7,208 nt of DNA from assembly GCA_003157715.1 (NCBI GenBank), contig PMKK01000263.1:1-7208 (forward strand), read 5' to 3'. Positions 1 through 6,425 of the stretch are shown piece after piece (within the stretch, counting starts at the first letter, position 1; each line of letters starts with the position of its first letter). A model generated the notes under the pieces. That model saw nothing but the letters and a program-made list of their open reading frames with translations. It searched no databases and had not been told where the DNA came from. A program made the position numbers and the translations under genes. The DNA is from Actinomycetota bacterium (GTDB lineage Bacteria; Actinomycetota; Thermoleophilia; UBA2241).

Positions 1-378
1 GTCGAGGTCGGCGTCGAGACCGATTTCGTGGCCCGCAGCGAACCGTTTCGCGAGTTCACTCACGACCTTGCCATGCAGGTCGCCGCGTCCAACCCGCTGT
101 GGGTCGGCCGTGACGACGTACCCCTGGACGTCATCGAGCGCGAGAAGGCGATCTATCGCGAGCAGGCCAAAGGCAAGCCCGACAACGTCATCGAGAAGAT
201 GCTCGACGGCAAGCTCAACAAGTTCTTCCAGGAGGTCTGCCTCATGGAGCAGCCCTTCGTCAAAGACCCCGATCGTTCGATCGAACAGCTGCGCACCGAC
301 CTCGTCGGCGTCATCGGCGAGAACGTCGAAGTGCGGCGGTTCGCGCGCTTTCAGCTCGGCGAGTCGGTCGAGGACTGA
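1..378 (+). CDS. tsf: Elongation factor Ts, C-terminal part (5' end outside window)
   Basis: EF-Ts is the cytoplasmic nucleotide-exchange factor that releases GDP from EF-Tu so it can reload with GTP during elongation. The reading frame is open from base 1, so this is the last 125 codons; the N-terminal UBA-like domain and first part of the core lie upstream. Visible landmarks are ETDFVAR at residues 6-12 of the fragment (the conserved EF-Ts signature), then LAMQVAASNP, the GKP..VIEKMLDGKLNKFF segment, LMEQPFVKD, and a C-terminal IGENVEVRRFARFQLG. ETDFVAR is followed almost at once by the AMQVAA segment and the protein ends soon after the RRF.RF block. This is the compact layout I recall for Thermus EF-Ts (about 196 residues), not the longer E. 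coli form. A GTG at 28 is internal, not the start. rpsB would be expected upstream. The pyrH start follows the stop by 3 bases. Confidence 0.97.
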   Translation, partial: VEVGVETDFVARSEPFREFTHDLAMQVAASNPLWVGRDDVPLDVIEREKAIYREQAKGKPDNVIEKMLDGKLNKFFQEVCLMEQPFVKDPDRSIEQLRTDLVGVIGENVEVRRFARFQLGESVED

Positions 379-381
379 CGA

Positions 382-1158
382 GTGTCTGAGGCTGGCTCGG
401 GCGACGAAGGAGACGCAAGCGGGCACGGCCCGTTCCGGCGTGTGCTGCTCAAGCTGAGCGGCCAGGCGCTGGCCGGCGACGGCCACTCGATCGACCCGGC
501 GCGCACTCTCGAGATCGCCCAGCACGTACGGCGCGTGCGCGCCCGTGGCGTGGAACTGGCGATCGTCGTGGGCGGCGGCAATATCTTCCGCGGCGTCGCG
601 GCGGCGGCCAAAGGTTTCGACCGGGCCACGGCCGACTACATCGGCATGATCGCCACCGTCCAGAACGCTCTCGCCCTGCAGGACGCCCTCGAGCACGAAG
701 ACGTCGACACGCGGGTCATGAGCGCGATCGAGATCAAAGCGGTCTGCGAGCCGTACATCAGGCGGCGCGCCTTGCGCCACATCGAGAAAGGACGCGTCGT
801 GATCTGCGCGGCCGGGATCGGCAACCCTTACTTCTCGACCGACTCGGCGGCTGCTCTGCGGGCGCTCGAGCTGGGCGCGCAGGCGATCCTCATGGCCAAG
901 CGCGAATACGACGGGGTCTACGACGCCGACCCTGAGAAGGTGCCCGAGGCGCGCTTCATCCCCGAGATCACGCATCTGCAGGCCATCGAGCGCGGGCTCA
1001 AGGTGATGGACACCACCGCGCTGTCGCTATGCATGGACAATCGGCTGCCGATCCACGTCTTCAAGATGACCGGCGAGAACATCGAGCGTGTCCTGGCCGG
1101 CGAGCGCGTCGGCACTGTGGTGAGCACCCATTCGACGGGCGAGCAAGGGAGCGTGTGA
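382..1158 (+). CDS. pyrH: Uridylate kinase (UMP kinase)
   Basis: PyrH phosphorylates UMP to UDP with ATP and so feeds UTP and CTP synthesis; it is a hexameric cytoplasmic enzyme of the amino-acid kinase fold. The 258-residue product shows the family motifs in order: KLSG at 24-27, VGGGNIFRG at 63-71, the UMP-site stretch [10 protein letters not shown] at 80-89, [15 protein letters not shown] at 143-157, YDGVYDADP at 176-184 and [12 protein letters not shown] at 209-220. The GTG at 382 is chosen because the next in-frame candidate, GTG at 442, would remove the start of the first beta strand, and because GAGGA at 370-374 lies 7 bases upstream. This leaves an 18-20 residue acidic, Gly-rich N-terminal tail before the kinase fold, slightly longer than the usual ~240 residues. 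Spacing is 3 bases after tsf and 1 base before frr, so translational coupling is likely. Confidence 0.98.
   Translation: MSEAGSGDEGDASGHGPFRRVLLKLSGQALAGDGHSIDPARTLEIAQHVRRVRARGVELAIVVGGGNIFRGVAAAAKGFDRATADYIGMIATVQNALALQDALEHEDVDTRVMSAIEIKAVCEPYIRRRALRHIEKGRVVICAAGIGNPYFSTDSAAALRALELGAQAILMAKREYDGVYDADPEKVPEARFIPEITHLQAIERGLKVMDTTALSLCMDNRLPIHVFKMTGENIERVLAGERVGTVVSTHSTGEQGSV
1145..1151 (+). promoter_or_regulatory. Ribosome binding site of frr
   Basis: AAGGGAG lies inside the last codons of pyrH, 8 bases before the GTG at 1160. It supports that GTG as the frr start and places frr initiation within the pyrH coding sequence. Confidence 0.7.
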
Positions 1159-1159
1159 A

Positions 1160-1717
1160 GTGGAAAAGGAGCTGCTCGACAGCGCGACCGAGCGCATGGC
1201 CAAGGCCGTAGCGGCCACCCGGACCGAGTTCAACACGGTGCGCAGCGGCCGCGCCTCGACGGCCCTGCTCGACCGCATCCACATCGACTACTACGGCACG
1301 GTCACGCCGCTCAAGCAGATGGCTACCGTCTCGGCTCCAGAGCCTCGTCTGATCACCGTCACTCCGTACGACAAGTCCGCCATGAAGGCCGTCGAGAAGG
1401 CCATCATGGAATCCGACCTCGGCCTCAACCCGAGCAACGACGGCAACGTCATTCGCCTGCCCATCCCGGCACTCACCGAGGACCGGCGGCGTGACCTCGT
1501 CAAGCTCGTCCACAGGCTGGCCGAAGACGGCCGCGTCGCCGTGCGCAATATCCGTCGCGATGCCATGAAAGACCTCAAGGAGTTCAAGACCGAGGGCCTG
1601 ATCGGCGAAGACGCCGAGCACCGTGCCGAGGAGCATCTGCAGCAGCTCACCGACCATCGCATCCACGAGATCGACGAGCTGGTCAAACACAAGGAAGCCG
1701 AGATCCTCGAGGTCTAG
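1160..1717 (+). CDS. frr: Ribosome recycling factor
   Basis: Frr binds post-termination ribosomes and, with EF-G, splits them into subunits. The product is 185 residues, exactly the usual family length. The conserved core is plain: TVRSGRAS at 26-33, followed by LLDRIHIDYYG (36-46), TPLKQMA (49-55), ITVTPYDKSA (65-74), NPSNDGNVIRLPIP (90-103) and LTEDRRRDLVK (105-115). RVAVRNIRRDA at 125-135 contains the long-helix arginines, including the position equivalent to E. coli Arg132. Domain I (three-helix bundle) is formed by the two ends and the beta-rich domain II by the middle. The GTG start lies 1 base after the pyrH stop with a good ribosome site. Thirty-two bases separate its stop from uppS. 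Confidence 0.98.
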   Translation: MEKELLDSATERMAKAVAATRTEFNTVRSGRASTALLDRIHIDYYGTVTPLKQMATVSAPEPRLITVTPYDKSAMKAVEKAIMESDLGLNPSNDGNVIRLPIPALTEDRRRDLVKLVHRLAEDGRVAVRNIRRDAMKDLKEFKTEGLIGEDAEHRAEEHLQQLTDHRIHEIDELVKHKEAEILEV

Positions 1718-1749
1718 CGCTTCGCGACCGGCAGGCGAGGCCAGCGCGC

Positions 1750-2583
1750 ATGACATCGCACGTACCCGAACCAAAACGATCGTCGCCGTCGCTGCTGCGC
1801 AAGGCAGGCACGGCCCGGCGGCTGGCGCGCGGCGGCAAGGGCGAACGCGCCGCCGGCGGGGCGCGGTGCCGCTACGTCGCGGTGATCATGGACGGCAACG
1901 GTCGCTGGGCGCGGCGGCGTCATCTGCCGGTGGCCGCCGGGCATCGCGCCGGCGCCAAGGCCCTGCGCCGGCTGATCGAGCACGCCATCGACTGCGGCAT
2001 CGCCGAGATCACCGTCTATTCGTTCTCGAGCGAGAACTGGCGCCGGCCCGCCGCCGAGGTCGAGGACCTGATGGAGCTGTTCGTCGAACAGATCGAGTCG
2101 GAAGTCCCCGAAGTCCAGGGTCGCGGCGTGCGCGTCAGGTTCGTGGGCCGCAGGAGTGGCGTCTCGGCGGCCTTGCTGGCTCGTATCGACGCCGCCGAAG
2201 CGGCCAATCCCGGCGACCCTCGCATGACCATGTTCATCGCCTTCAACTATGGGGGCCGCGACGAGATCGTCGACGCGGTCCGCACGCTCTTATCGACGGC
2301 CGGCGAGCGTGGCGCGGCGCAGGCCGGCGAGCCGCCCGCCGCCATCGACGAGCTCGTCACCGAGGCTGCCATCGCGGGCTGCCTCTACGCACCGGAGATG
2401 CACGAGCCGGAGTTGCTGATCCGCACGAGCGGCGAGGAGCGCATCTCGAACTTCCTGCTCTGGCAGCTCGCCTACACCGAACTGTACTTCAGCGCCAAGC
2501 TGTGGCCCGACTTCGGGCCCGGAGACTTTGACGACGCGCTTTCGGCCTACGCCGCCCGCGCCAGACGGTTCGGCGGCCGATGA
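1750..2583 (+). CDS. uppS: Isoprenyl transferase (undecaprenyl-/polyprenyl-diphosphate synthase)
   Basis: This cis-prenyltransferase adds isopentenyl diphosphate units to an allylic primer to make the long polyprenyl diphosphate that becomes the lipid carrier for peptidoglycan and surface glycans. The 277-residue product has VIMDGNGRWA at 45-54 with the catalytic/Mg-binding Asp at 48, GHR at 64-66, YSFSSENWRRP at 90-100, FNYGGRDEI at 165-173, and LLIRTSGEERISNFLLWQ at 222-239 carrying the pyrophosphate-binding arginines 225 and 231, then ELYF and LWPDF. ATG 1750 is the only start codon before the MDGNGR motif that preserves the fold. It gives a basic, Arg/Lys-rich N-terminal tail of about 40 residues, roughly 20 longer than in E. 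coli. Its ribosome site is weak (CGAGG, 9 bases upstream). Chain length (C55 or shorter/longer) cannot be read from sequence. cdsA begins around its end. Confidence 0.97.
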   Translation: MTSHVPEPKRSSPSLLRKAGTARRLARGGKGERAAGGARCRYVAVIMDGNGRWARRRHLPVAAGHRAGAKALRRLIEHAIDCGIAEITVYSFSSENWRRPAAEVEDLMELFVEQIESEVPEVQGRGVRVRFVGRRSGVSAALLARIDAAEAANPGDPRMTMFIAFNYGGRDEIVDAVRTLLSTAGERGAAQAGEPPAAIDELVTEAAIAGCLYAPEMHEPELLIRTSGEERISNFLLWQLAYTELYFSAKLWPDFGPGDFDDALSAYAARARRFGGR

Positions 2584-2614
2584 CGTTTCGCCGCGCAGGG
2601 CGCGAGTCGCCCCG

Positions 2615-3412
2615 GTGGCAAGGCAGCTCGTGCTAGGCACACGGGTCATCGTGGGCGCGGTGCTGGCGCTCCTGGCGCTGGTCGTCACGATCTACGGGGG
2701 CGTGGCGTTTGCCGTCGTGGCCGTGGCCGTGGCGATCATCGGCATCAACGAGTTCTACCGCATGATGCGTGTCTATCGGCCGCTCGTGCTGGCCGGCTTC
2801 GTCGGCGTGATACTCATGGCCGCGGCGGGCTGGACGCGCTCGCCACAGGCCCTGATGGGCATCCTCGCCCTGTCGCTGCTGCTGTCGTTCGGTCTCGCCG
2901 CCATTCCCGGACCACGTCCCGGGGTGAGCGTGCGCATCGCCATCACCGTGCTCGGCGTGGCGTACGTCGGCTTCGGCGTGGCTCATCTCGAGCTCATTCG
3001 CAGGCTGGCCGACGGGCAGGGATATGCGCTGATGGTGGTCTTCGGCACCTGGGCCGGCGACACGGTGGCGTACTTCACGGGGCGCTACTTCGGCGCCACG
3101 CCGCTGGCCCCGCGCCTCTCGCCAAAGAAGACCTGGGAGGGTTTTCTCGGCGGCTTTATCGGCAGCGTGCTGATGGTGGTCTTCATCGGTCTGTACTACC
3201 GTCCGATCGGCGAGCTCCATTCGCTGATCCTGGGCATCACGATCGGCATCCTCGGCCCTCTCGGCGACCTGTTCGAATCGCTGCTCAAGCGCGACGTCGA
3301 GATCAAAGACGCGGGACGCTTCTTTCCGGGGCACGGCGGCCTCCTTGACCGCTTCGACGGTCTGCTCTTCGCGGCCGTGGCAAGCTACTATGTGATCATC
3401 GCATTGCACTAG
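2615..3412 (+). CDS. cdsA: Phosphatidate cytidylyltransferase (CDP-diglyceride synthase)
   Basis: CdsA is an integral membrane enzyme that joins CTP and phosphatidic acid to give CDP-diacylglycerol, the precursor of bacterial phospholipids. With the GTG start at 2615 it is 265 residues. The polypeptide is largely hydrophobic, with several membrane segments, the first beginning near residue 10. The family signature is complete at residues 222-248: S-x-L-K-R, then K-D, then P-x-H-G-G-L-x-D-R-F-D. Earlier conserved blocks are WAGDTVAYFTGR (146-157) and LSPKKTWEGFLGG (168-180). The frame is open further upstream, and a TTG at 2528 would give 294 residues but overlap uppS by 56 bases, with GGAG only 3 bases before it. 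GTG 2615 places the protein start where the family usually begins (RQLVLGTRVIVGA), so it is preferred, although its ribosome site is weak. Function is secure; the start is not. Confidence 0.95.
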   Translation: MARQLVLGTRVIVGAVLALLALVVTIYGGVAFAVVAVAVAIIGINEFYRMMRVYRPLVLAGFVGVILMAAAGWTRSPQALMGILALSLLLSFGLAAIPGPRPGVSVRIAITVLGVAYVGFGVAHLELIRRLADGQGYALMVVFGTWAGDTVAYFTGRYFGATPLAPRLSPKKTWEGFLGGFIGSVLMVVFIGLYYRPIGELHSLILGITIGILGPLGDLFESLLKRDVEIKDAGRFFPGHGGLLDRFDGLLFAAVASYYVIIALH

Positions 3413-3414
3413 CC

Positions 3415-3462
3415 CCGCGGCAGCCCGGCGCTGGTTTGTAACGGCTCGGCGCCGGCCCGCGG
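3415..3462 (+). other. GC-rich two-part hairpin in the cdsA-dxr gap
   Basis: CCGGCGC at 3425-3431 is the exact reverse complement of GCGCCGG at 3449-3455, and the stem can extend inward by U-G, G-C and G-U pairs. An outer CCGCGG at 3415-3420 can pair with CCGCGG at 3457-3462 across a small asymmetric internal loop (4 bases against 1). It starts 3 bases after the cdsA stop. No T-run follows, so it is not a canonical Rho-independent terminator. It could be a tail-less terminator, an RNA stability or processing element, or chance in GC-rich DNA. Confidence 0.45.
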
Positions 3463-3482
3463 ACACGCACACCAGCCGTCAG

Positions 3483-3488
3483 AAGGGA
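3483..3488 (+). promoter_or_regulatory. Ribosome binding site deciding the dxr TTG start
   Basis: AAGGGA lies 6 bases before the TTG at 3495. This good spacing supports TTG as the dxr start; the next in-frame start-like codon is only a few codons before the GATGSIG dinucleotide-binding motif and would truncate the first strand. Confidence 0.7.
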
Positions 3489-3494
3489 CTTCAG

Positions 3495-4856
3495 TTGAGC
3501 TACGACCAGGCGAGCCGCCTCCCAGGCCGGCGCGTCGTGATCCTGGGGGCGACAGGTTCGATCGGCCGGCAGGCGATCGACGTGGTGGCCGCCCTGGCGC
3601 ACGTCTCGGTGGTCGGGCTGACTGCCGGCCGGAGCGTCGAGGCGCTGCTTGCCGCCGCGGCCGCCACAGGCGTCTCCGAGATCGGCCTGCATGACCGCGC
3701 GGCGGCCGCTGAAGCCGCGGCACGGTCGTCGTGTCGTGTCCACGGCGGCGACGAGGGCGTCGCCGAGCTGATCGTCAGTGCCGCCGCGGCCGCGACCCGG
3801 GCGGGCGACGAGCTCGTGGTGCTCAACGGCATCGTGGGCGCGGCCGGGCTGCGGGCCAGCCTCGTCGCTCTCGAGGCGGGGGTCACCCTGGCTCTGGCGA
3901 ACAAGGAGAGCATGGTCGCCGGAGGGCCCTTCGTGCTGGCGGCGGCGCGCGCCGCGGGCGCGCGCATCGTGCCCGTCGACAGCGAACACAGCGCCATCTA
4001 CCAGTGCCTCGAGGGCGGCCGCCGGGGAGCGGGGAGGATGGGCGTCGAGGGCCGCGGCAGGCTGGCCGACACACCGGCGGGCATCGCTTGCGCGGCGGCG
4101 GGCGCGGCGCCCGCCGGCTGCGAAGACGACCCCCTGCTGGCTGCCGAGGAGATCCTGCTGACCGGTTCGGGCGGCCCGTTTCGCGGTCACACCCGCGAGC
4201 AGCTCGCGGCGGTCACGCCGGCCGCGGCGTTGCGCCATCCCAACTGGGTCATGGGCCCCAAGGTGACCATCGATTCGGCCACCCTCATGAACAAAGGCCT
4301 CGAGGTGATCGAGGCGCACGAGCTGTTCGGCGTGCCCTACGACGCCGTCCGCGTGGTGGTCCATCCGCAGTCGATCGTGCATTCGCTGGTGCGCTTCTCC
4401 GACGGCGCCGTGCTGGCCCACCTGGGCGTGCCCGACATGCGCACGCCGATCGGCTACGCGCTGACCTGGCCGGGCCGGTCGCCGCTGCCCATGGTGGCGG
4501 CACTCGACCTGTTCGCCCGCGAGCTCACCTTCGAAGCCCCCGACACGGCCGTCTTTCGCTGCCTCGCACTGGCGCGAGCGGCCGGCGAGACGGCGGCGCG
4601 GGCCTGGGCCGGGCGCCGGCCAGGCGACGGAGGCGGCGCGGGCGCCGCCGCCCCCATCGCCCTGAACGCCGCCAACGAGGTCGCCGTGCAGGCGTTTCTC
4701 GACTCACGTATCGGCTTTCCGGCCATCGCCGAGGTCGTCGAAACGGTACTCGAGCGCTGCGGTGACGGTGGGATAGCGGACCTCGACGAGGTGTTCGACT
4801 GCGATGCGGCGGCGCGCCGCGCCGCCGGCGAGGCCGTGGCGGCGAGCACCTCATAG
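3495..4856 (+). CDS. dxr: 1-deoxy-D-xylulose 5-phosphate reductoisomerase
   Basis: Dxr (IspC) converts 1-deoxyxylulose 5-phosphate to 2-C-methyl-erythritol 4-phosphate with NADPH and a divalent metal: the first committed step of the MEP pathway to isopentenyl diphosphate, which UppS uses. Visible motifs are GATGSIG at 18-24 (NADPH fold), ALANKES at 133-139, PVDSEHSAIYQ at 160-170 with metal ligands Asp162 and Glu164, TGSGGPFR at 223-230, HPNWVMGPK at 248-256, and SATLMNKGLEVIEA at 261-274 with Asn266, Lys267 and Glu270 matching the E. coli substrate and metal residues. VHPQSIVHSLV at 289-299 and ALNAANEVAV at 389-398 follow. All catalytic residues appear present. At 453 residues it is longer than the usual 380-400; most of the excess lies in two Gly/Ala/Arg-rich insertions, about residues 174-218 and 363-387. 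It starts with TTG 82 bases after cdsA; a 159-base gap leads to rseP. Confidence 0.98.
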   Translation: MSYDQASRLPGRRVVILGATGSIGRQAIDVVAALAHVSVVGLTAGRSVEALLAAAAATGVSEIGLHDRAAAAEAAARSSCRVHGGDEGVAELIVSAAAAATRAGDELVVLNGIVGAAGLRASLVALEAGVTLALANKESMVAGGPFVLAAARAAGARIVPVDSEHSAIYQCLEGGRRGAGRMGVEGRGRLADTPAGIACAAAGAAPAGCEDDPLLAAEEILLTGSGGPFRGHTREQLAAVTPAAALRHPNWVMGPKVTIDSATLMNKGLEVIEAHELFGVPYDAVRVVVHPQSIVHSLVRFSDGAVLAHLGVPDMRTPIGYALTWPGRSPLPMVAALDLFARELTFEAPDTAVFRCLALARAAGETAARAWAGRRPGDGGGAGAAAPIALNAANEVAVQAFLDSRIGFPAIAEVVETVLERCGDGGIADLDEVFDCDAAARRAAGEAVAASTS

Positions 4857-4890
4857 GCAGAAGCGCCGCACACCGCGCGCCACGAGACCG

Positions 4891-4921
4891 GCCCGGCGGC
4901 GCGGCCCGCCCTTCGCCGGGC
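4891..4921 (+). other. GC-rich hairpin in the dxr-rseP gap
   Basis: GCCCGGCG at 4891-4898 is a perfect reverse complement of CGCCGGGC at 4914-4921, giving an 8-bp stem with a 15-base loop, about 35 bases after the dxr stop. No T-run follows. The rest of the 4857-5015 gap shows no recognisable promoter. A tail-less terminator, an mRNA processing site or chance are all possible. Confidence 0.45.
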
Positions 4922-5015
4922 GCCTGCCGACCGGCTGGGACGGGCGTACCCCGAGGAGCGTCGATCCGCCGGCTACGGGGAACGCTAGGAGACGCGGAGG
5001 CAGCTCAGGTGGCAC

Positions 5016-6188
5016 ATGACTGAACCGATGCTCGATCCACTCCACGACGATGGTTCCGGCGCACCGCGCGGCCAGGGCGGCCGCTCGCCCTGGGGGCTGC
5101 TGCTGCTGACCGCGATCGTGGTCCTGGTCGTGACCGGCCACTGGACGCTCGTAGTGGCGATCCTCGGTCTCGCGCTGCTCATCTTCGTGCACGAGCTCGG
5201 GCACTTTCTCGCCGCCAAGACGTTCCACATGCGTGTCGAGCGCTTCTACATCGGCTTTCCGCCGGCGGTCATCAAACGCACCTGGGGTGAGACCGAGTAC
5301 GGCGTGGGCTCTCTCCCGCTCGGCGGCTTCTGCAAGATCACCGGCATGACCCCCGACGAGGTGCTGCCCGACGACGTCGTGCCGCGAGCCTATTCCAGCA
5401 AGCCGATCTGGCAGCGCAACGTGACCATCTTCGCCGGCCCCTTCATGAACCTCGTCGCCGCGGTGGTCATACTGTTCGCCTTCATCCAGGTAGGCGGCAT
5501 CCAGAAGCCGAGTCTGACGGTCGCCCAGGTCGTGAAGGGCAGTCCGGCCGCCGCGGCCGGACTGCAGAAAGGTGATCGTCTGGTCGCCGCGAACGGCGCG
5601 ACCCTGAAGAGCTGGGACACAGCCACGAGCTTCTTCGAGGCACGGCCGCACAAGAAAGTGCTGCTGACCTGGCGCACGCCGTCGGGCGCGCAGCGCACGG
5701 TCGCCGTGACGCTTGCGACAAGACCGGGCGCGGCCGGTCAGGGATTCCTCGGAGTCGGGCCCAGGACGACGGCCTCCTACCCGGCGCCCTGGCGGGCGGC
5801 CCGCCTTGCCGTCACCCAGTCCGCCAGCCTCGTCGGCGCCACCTTCAAGGGACTCTGGCTGCTTGTCAGCGGCAAGATCAACCCGGTCGGACCGAACGGT
5901 GCGACGGGCCCCGTCGGCATCGTTTCGATCTCGCAGACGGCCGTGCGGCAGAGCTGGTATCCGATCCTTCTGGCCTTCATCTCGGTCAACCTCGGCATCT
6001 TCAACCTGCTGCCGTTCCTGCCCTTCGACGGCGGTCACATCTTCTTCAACGTCATGGAACGCCTGCGCGGCCGGCGGGTCTCGACCCGCGTGCTCGAGCG
6101 CGCCATCGCGATCGGCGTGGTGCTGCTCATCACGCTGGGCGTCCTGCTGACCTACAACGACCTTCACCGCATCTTCCACTTCGGCTGA
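5016..6188 (+). CDS. rseP: RseP/Rip1-type intramembrane site-2 zinc metalloprotease (M50 family)
   Basis: Site-2 proteases cut membrane-anchored proteins inside the bilayer, classically anti-sigma factors already trimmed by a site-1 protease, releasing a sigma factor for the envelope stress response. The 390-residue product has the zinc motif HELGH at 59-63 at the end of a hydrophobic helix, GGFCKITGM at 103-111, FAGPFMNL at 139-146, one PDZ domain at about 165-235 (SPAAAAGLQKGDRL is its core), PVGIV at 299-303 and the second active-site motif NLLPFLPFDGGH at 330-341 with zinc ligand Asp338. A final hydrophobic helix spans about 363-379. A single PDZ resembles Gram-positive and actinobacterial members. 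HExxH sits about 40 residues later than in E. coli RseP because an extra hydrophobic segment (about 26-40) precedes it. An in-frame TAG at 4986 with no start codon after it limits the start to ATG 5016 or ATG 5028. AGGTGG ends only 3 bases before ATG 5016. The substrate cannot be told from this window. Confidence 0.95.
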   Translation: MTEPMLDPLHDDGSGAPRGQGGRSPWGLLLLTAIVVLVVTGHWTLVVAILGLALLIFVHELGHFLAAKTFHMRVERFYIGFPPAVIKRTWGETEYGVGSLPLGGFCKITGMTPDEVLPDDVVPRAYSSKPIWQRNVTIFAGPFMNLVAAVVILFAFIQVGGIQKPSLTVAQVVKGSPAAAAGLQKGDRLVAANGATLKSWDTATSFFEARPHKKVLLTWRTPSGAQRTVAVTLATRPGAAGQGFLGVGPRTTASYPAPWRAARLAVTQSASLVGATFKGLWLLVSGKINPVGPNGATGPVGIVSISQTAVRQSWYPILLAFISVNLGIFNLLPFLPFDGGHIFFNVMERLRGRRVSTRVLERAIAIGVVLLITLGVLLTYNDLHRIFHFG

Positions 6189-6251
6189 CCGCCGCGGCTG
6201 GCCGCCTGGGGCGAGCGCGCCGATCCCGACGTGCCGGTCGGCGCGGGGAAC

Positions 6252-6266
6252 GTGCCGCGGCGGCAC
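6252..6266 (+). repeat. Short perfect inverted repeat after rseP
   Basis: GTGCCG-CGG-CGGCAC is a 15-base dyad, 64 bases after the rseP stop. A second GTGCCG at 6231-6236 could pair with the same CGGCAC, giving two competing stems. No T-run follows. It may be part of the 3' end of the rseP transcript or a protein-binding dyad, or it may be chance. Confidence 0.35.
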
Positions 6267-6320
6267 TCCAGCCCGAGGCGTAATGAGCCGATGATGAGAG
6301 GGTTCGTCGCGCTCGCGCCG

Positions 6321-6326
6321 TATCCT
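6321..6326 (+). promoter_or_regulatory. Weak -10-like element (TATCCT) upstream of rfbF
   Basis: TATCCT fits four of six positions of TATAAT and lies 104 bases before the rfbF start, in the widest gap of the window, where a separate promoter would be expected. No convincing -35 hexamer sits 16-18 bases upstream (that stretch reads AGAGGGTT), so the call is tentative. Confidence 0.2.
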
Positions 6327-6355
6327 GAACAGGCAACGGCATCGCATACCTGGCC

Positions 6356-6378
6356 GGCGGCCTTCAAGCGGGGCCGCC
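6356..6378 (+). other. Hairpin in the rfbF leader
   Basis: GGCGGCC at 6356-6362 pairs perfectly with GGCCGCC at 6372-6378 around a 9-base loop. The heptamer GCCTTCA also occurs twice as a direct repeat (6360-6366 and 6376-6382), so each stem arm carries the same tail. This may be leader RNA structure controlling rfbF, or a terminator stem for rseP without a T-run. Confidence 0.4.
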
Positions 6379-6386
6379 TTCAGGAC

Positions 6387-6411
6387 CGTTCGCGACGACA
6401 ACCGCGAAACG
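6387..6411 (+). other. Second hairpin in the rfbF leader, just before the ribosome site
   Basis: CGTTCGCG at 6387-6394 pairs with CGCGAA-A-CG at 6403-6411, eight pairs with one bulged A at 6409 and an 8-base loop. It ends 8 bases before the GGGAGG ribosome site of rfbF, close enough to influence initiation if it forms. Confidence 0.4.
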
Positions 6412-6419
6412 ACGCAGTC

Positions 6420-6425
6420 GGGAGG
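6420..6425 (+). promoter_or_regulatory. Strong ribosome binding site of rfbF
   Basis: GGGAGG lies 5 bases before the GTG at 6431. It is one of the best Shine-Dalgarno matches in the window and fixes the rfbF start, which also matches the usual N-terminus of the family (MK-VILAGGLGTRL). Confidence 0.75.

Noticed and set aside
3396..4421. Open frame on the minus strand (341 codons) opposite dxr
   Set aside because: Same reason: a GC-rich shadow of dxr with a His/Arg/Gly-biased composition and no recognisable motif.
3731..4765. Open frame on the plus strand in another frame within dxr (344 codons)
   Set aside because: The translation is almost entirely Arg, Gly, Pro and Ala, the signature of an out-of-frame reading of GC-rich DNA; dxr occupies this stretch.
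4981..5000. TAGGAG at 4986-4991 as a promoter -10 for rseP
   Set aside because: No -35-like hexamer at suitable spacing (4963-4968 reads GATCCG), and the site lies next to GGAGG, so it is more likely incidental purine-rich sequence near the start.
4804..5019. A 71-codon frame spanning the dxr end and the dxr-rseP gap
   Set aside because: Arg/Pro/Ala-rich translation, starts inside dxr in another frame, and has no ribosome site or family resemblance.
6191..6210. Terminator directly after rseP from GCGG-CTGG-CCGC
   Set aside because: The stem is only 4 bp and no T-run follows; too weak to call.
4851..6401. Long open frame on the minus strand (516 codons) opposite rseP
   Set aside because: It is antisense to rseP, which has all family motifs. 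Long antisense frames are expected in very GC-rich coding DNA, and its translation (rich in His, Arg, Asp, Gly) resembles no family.
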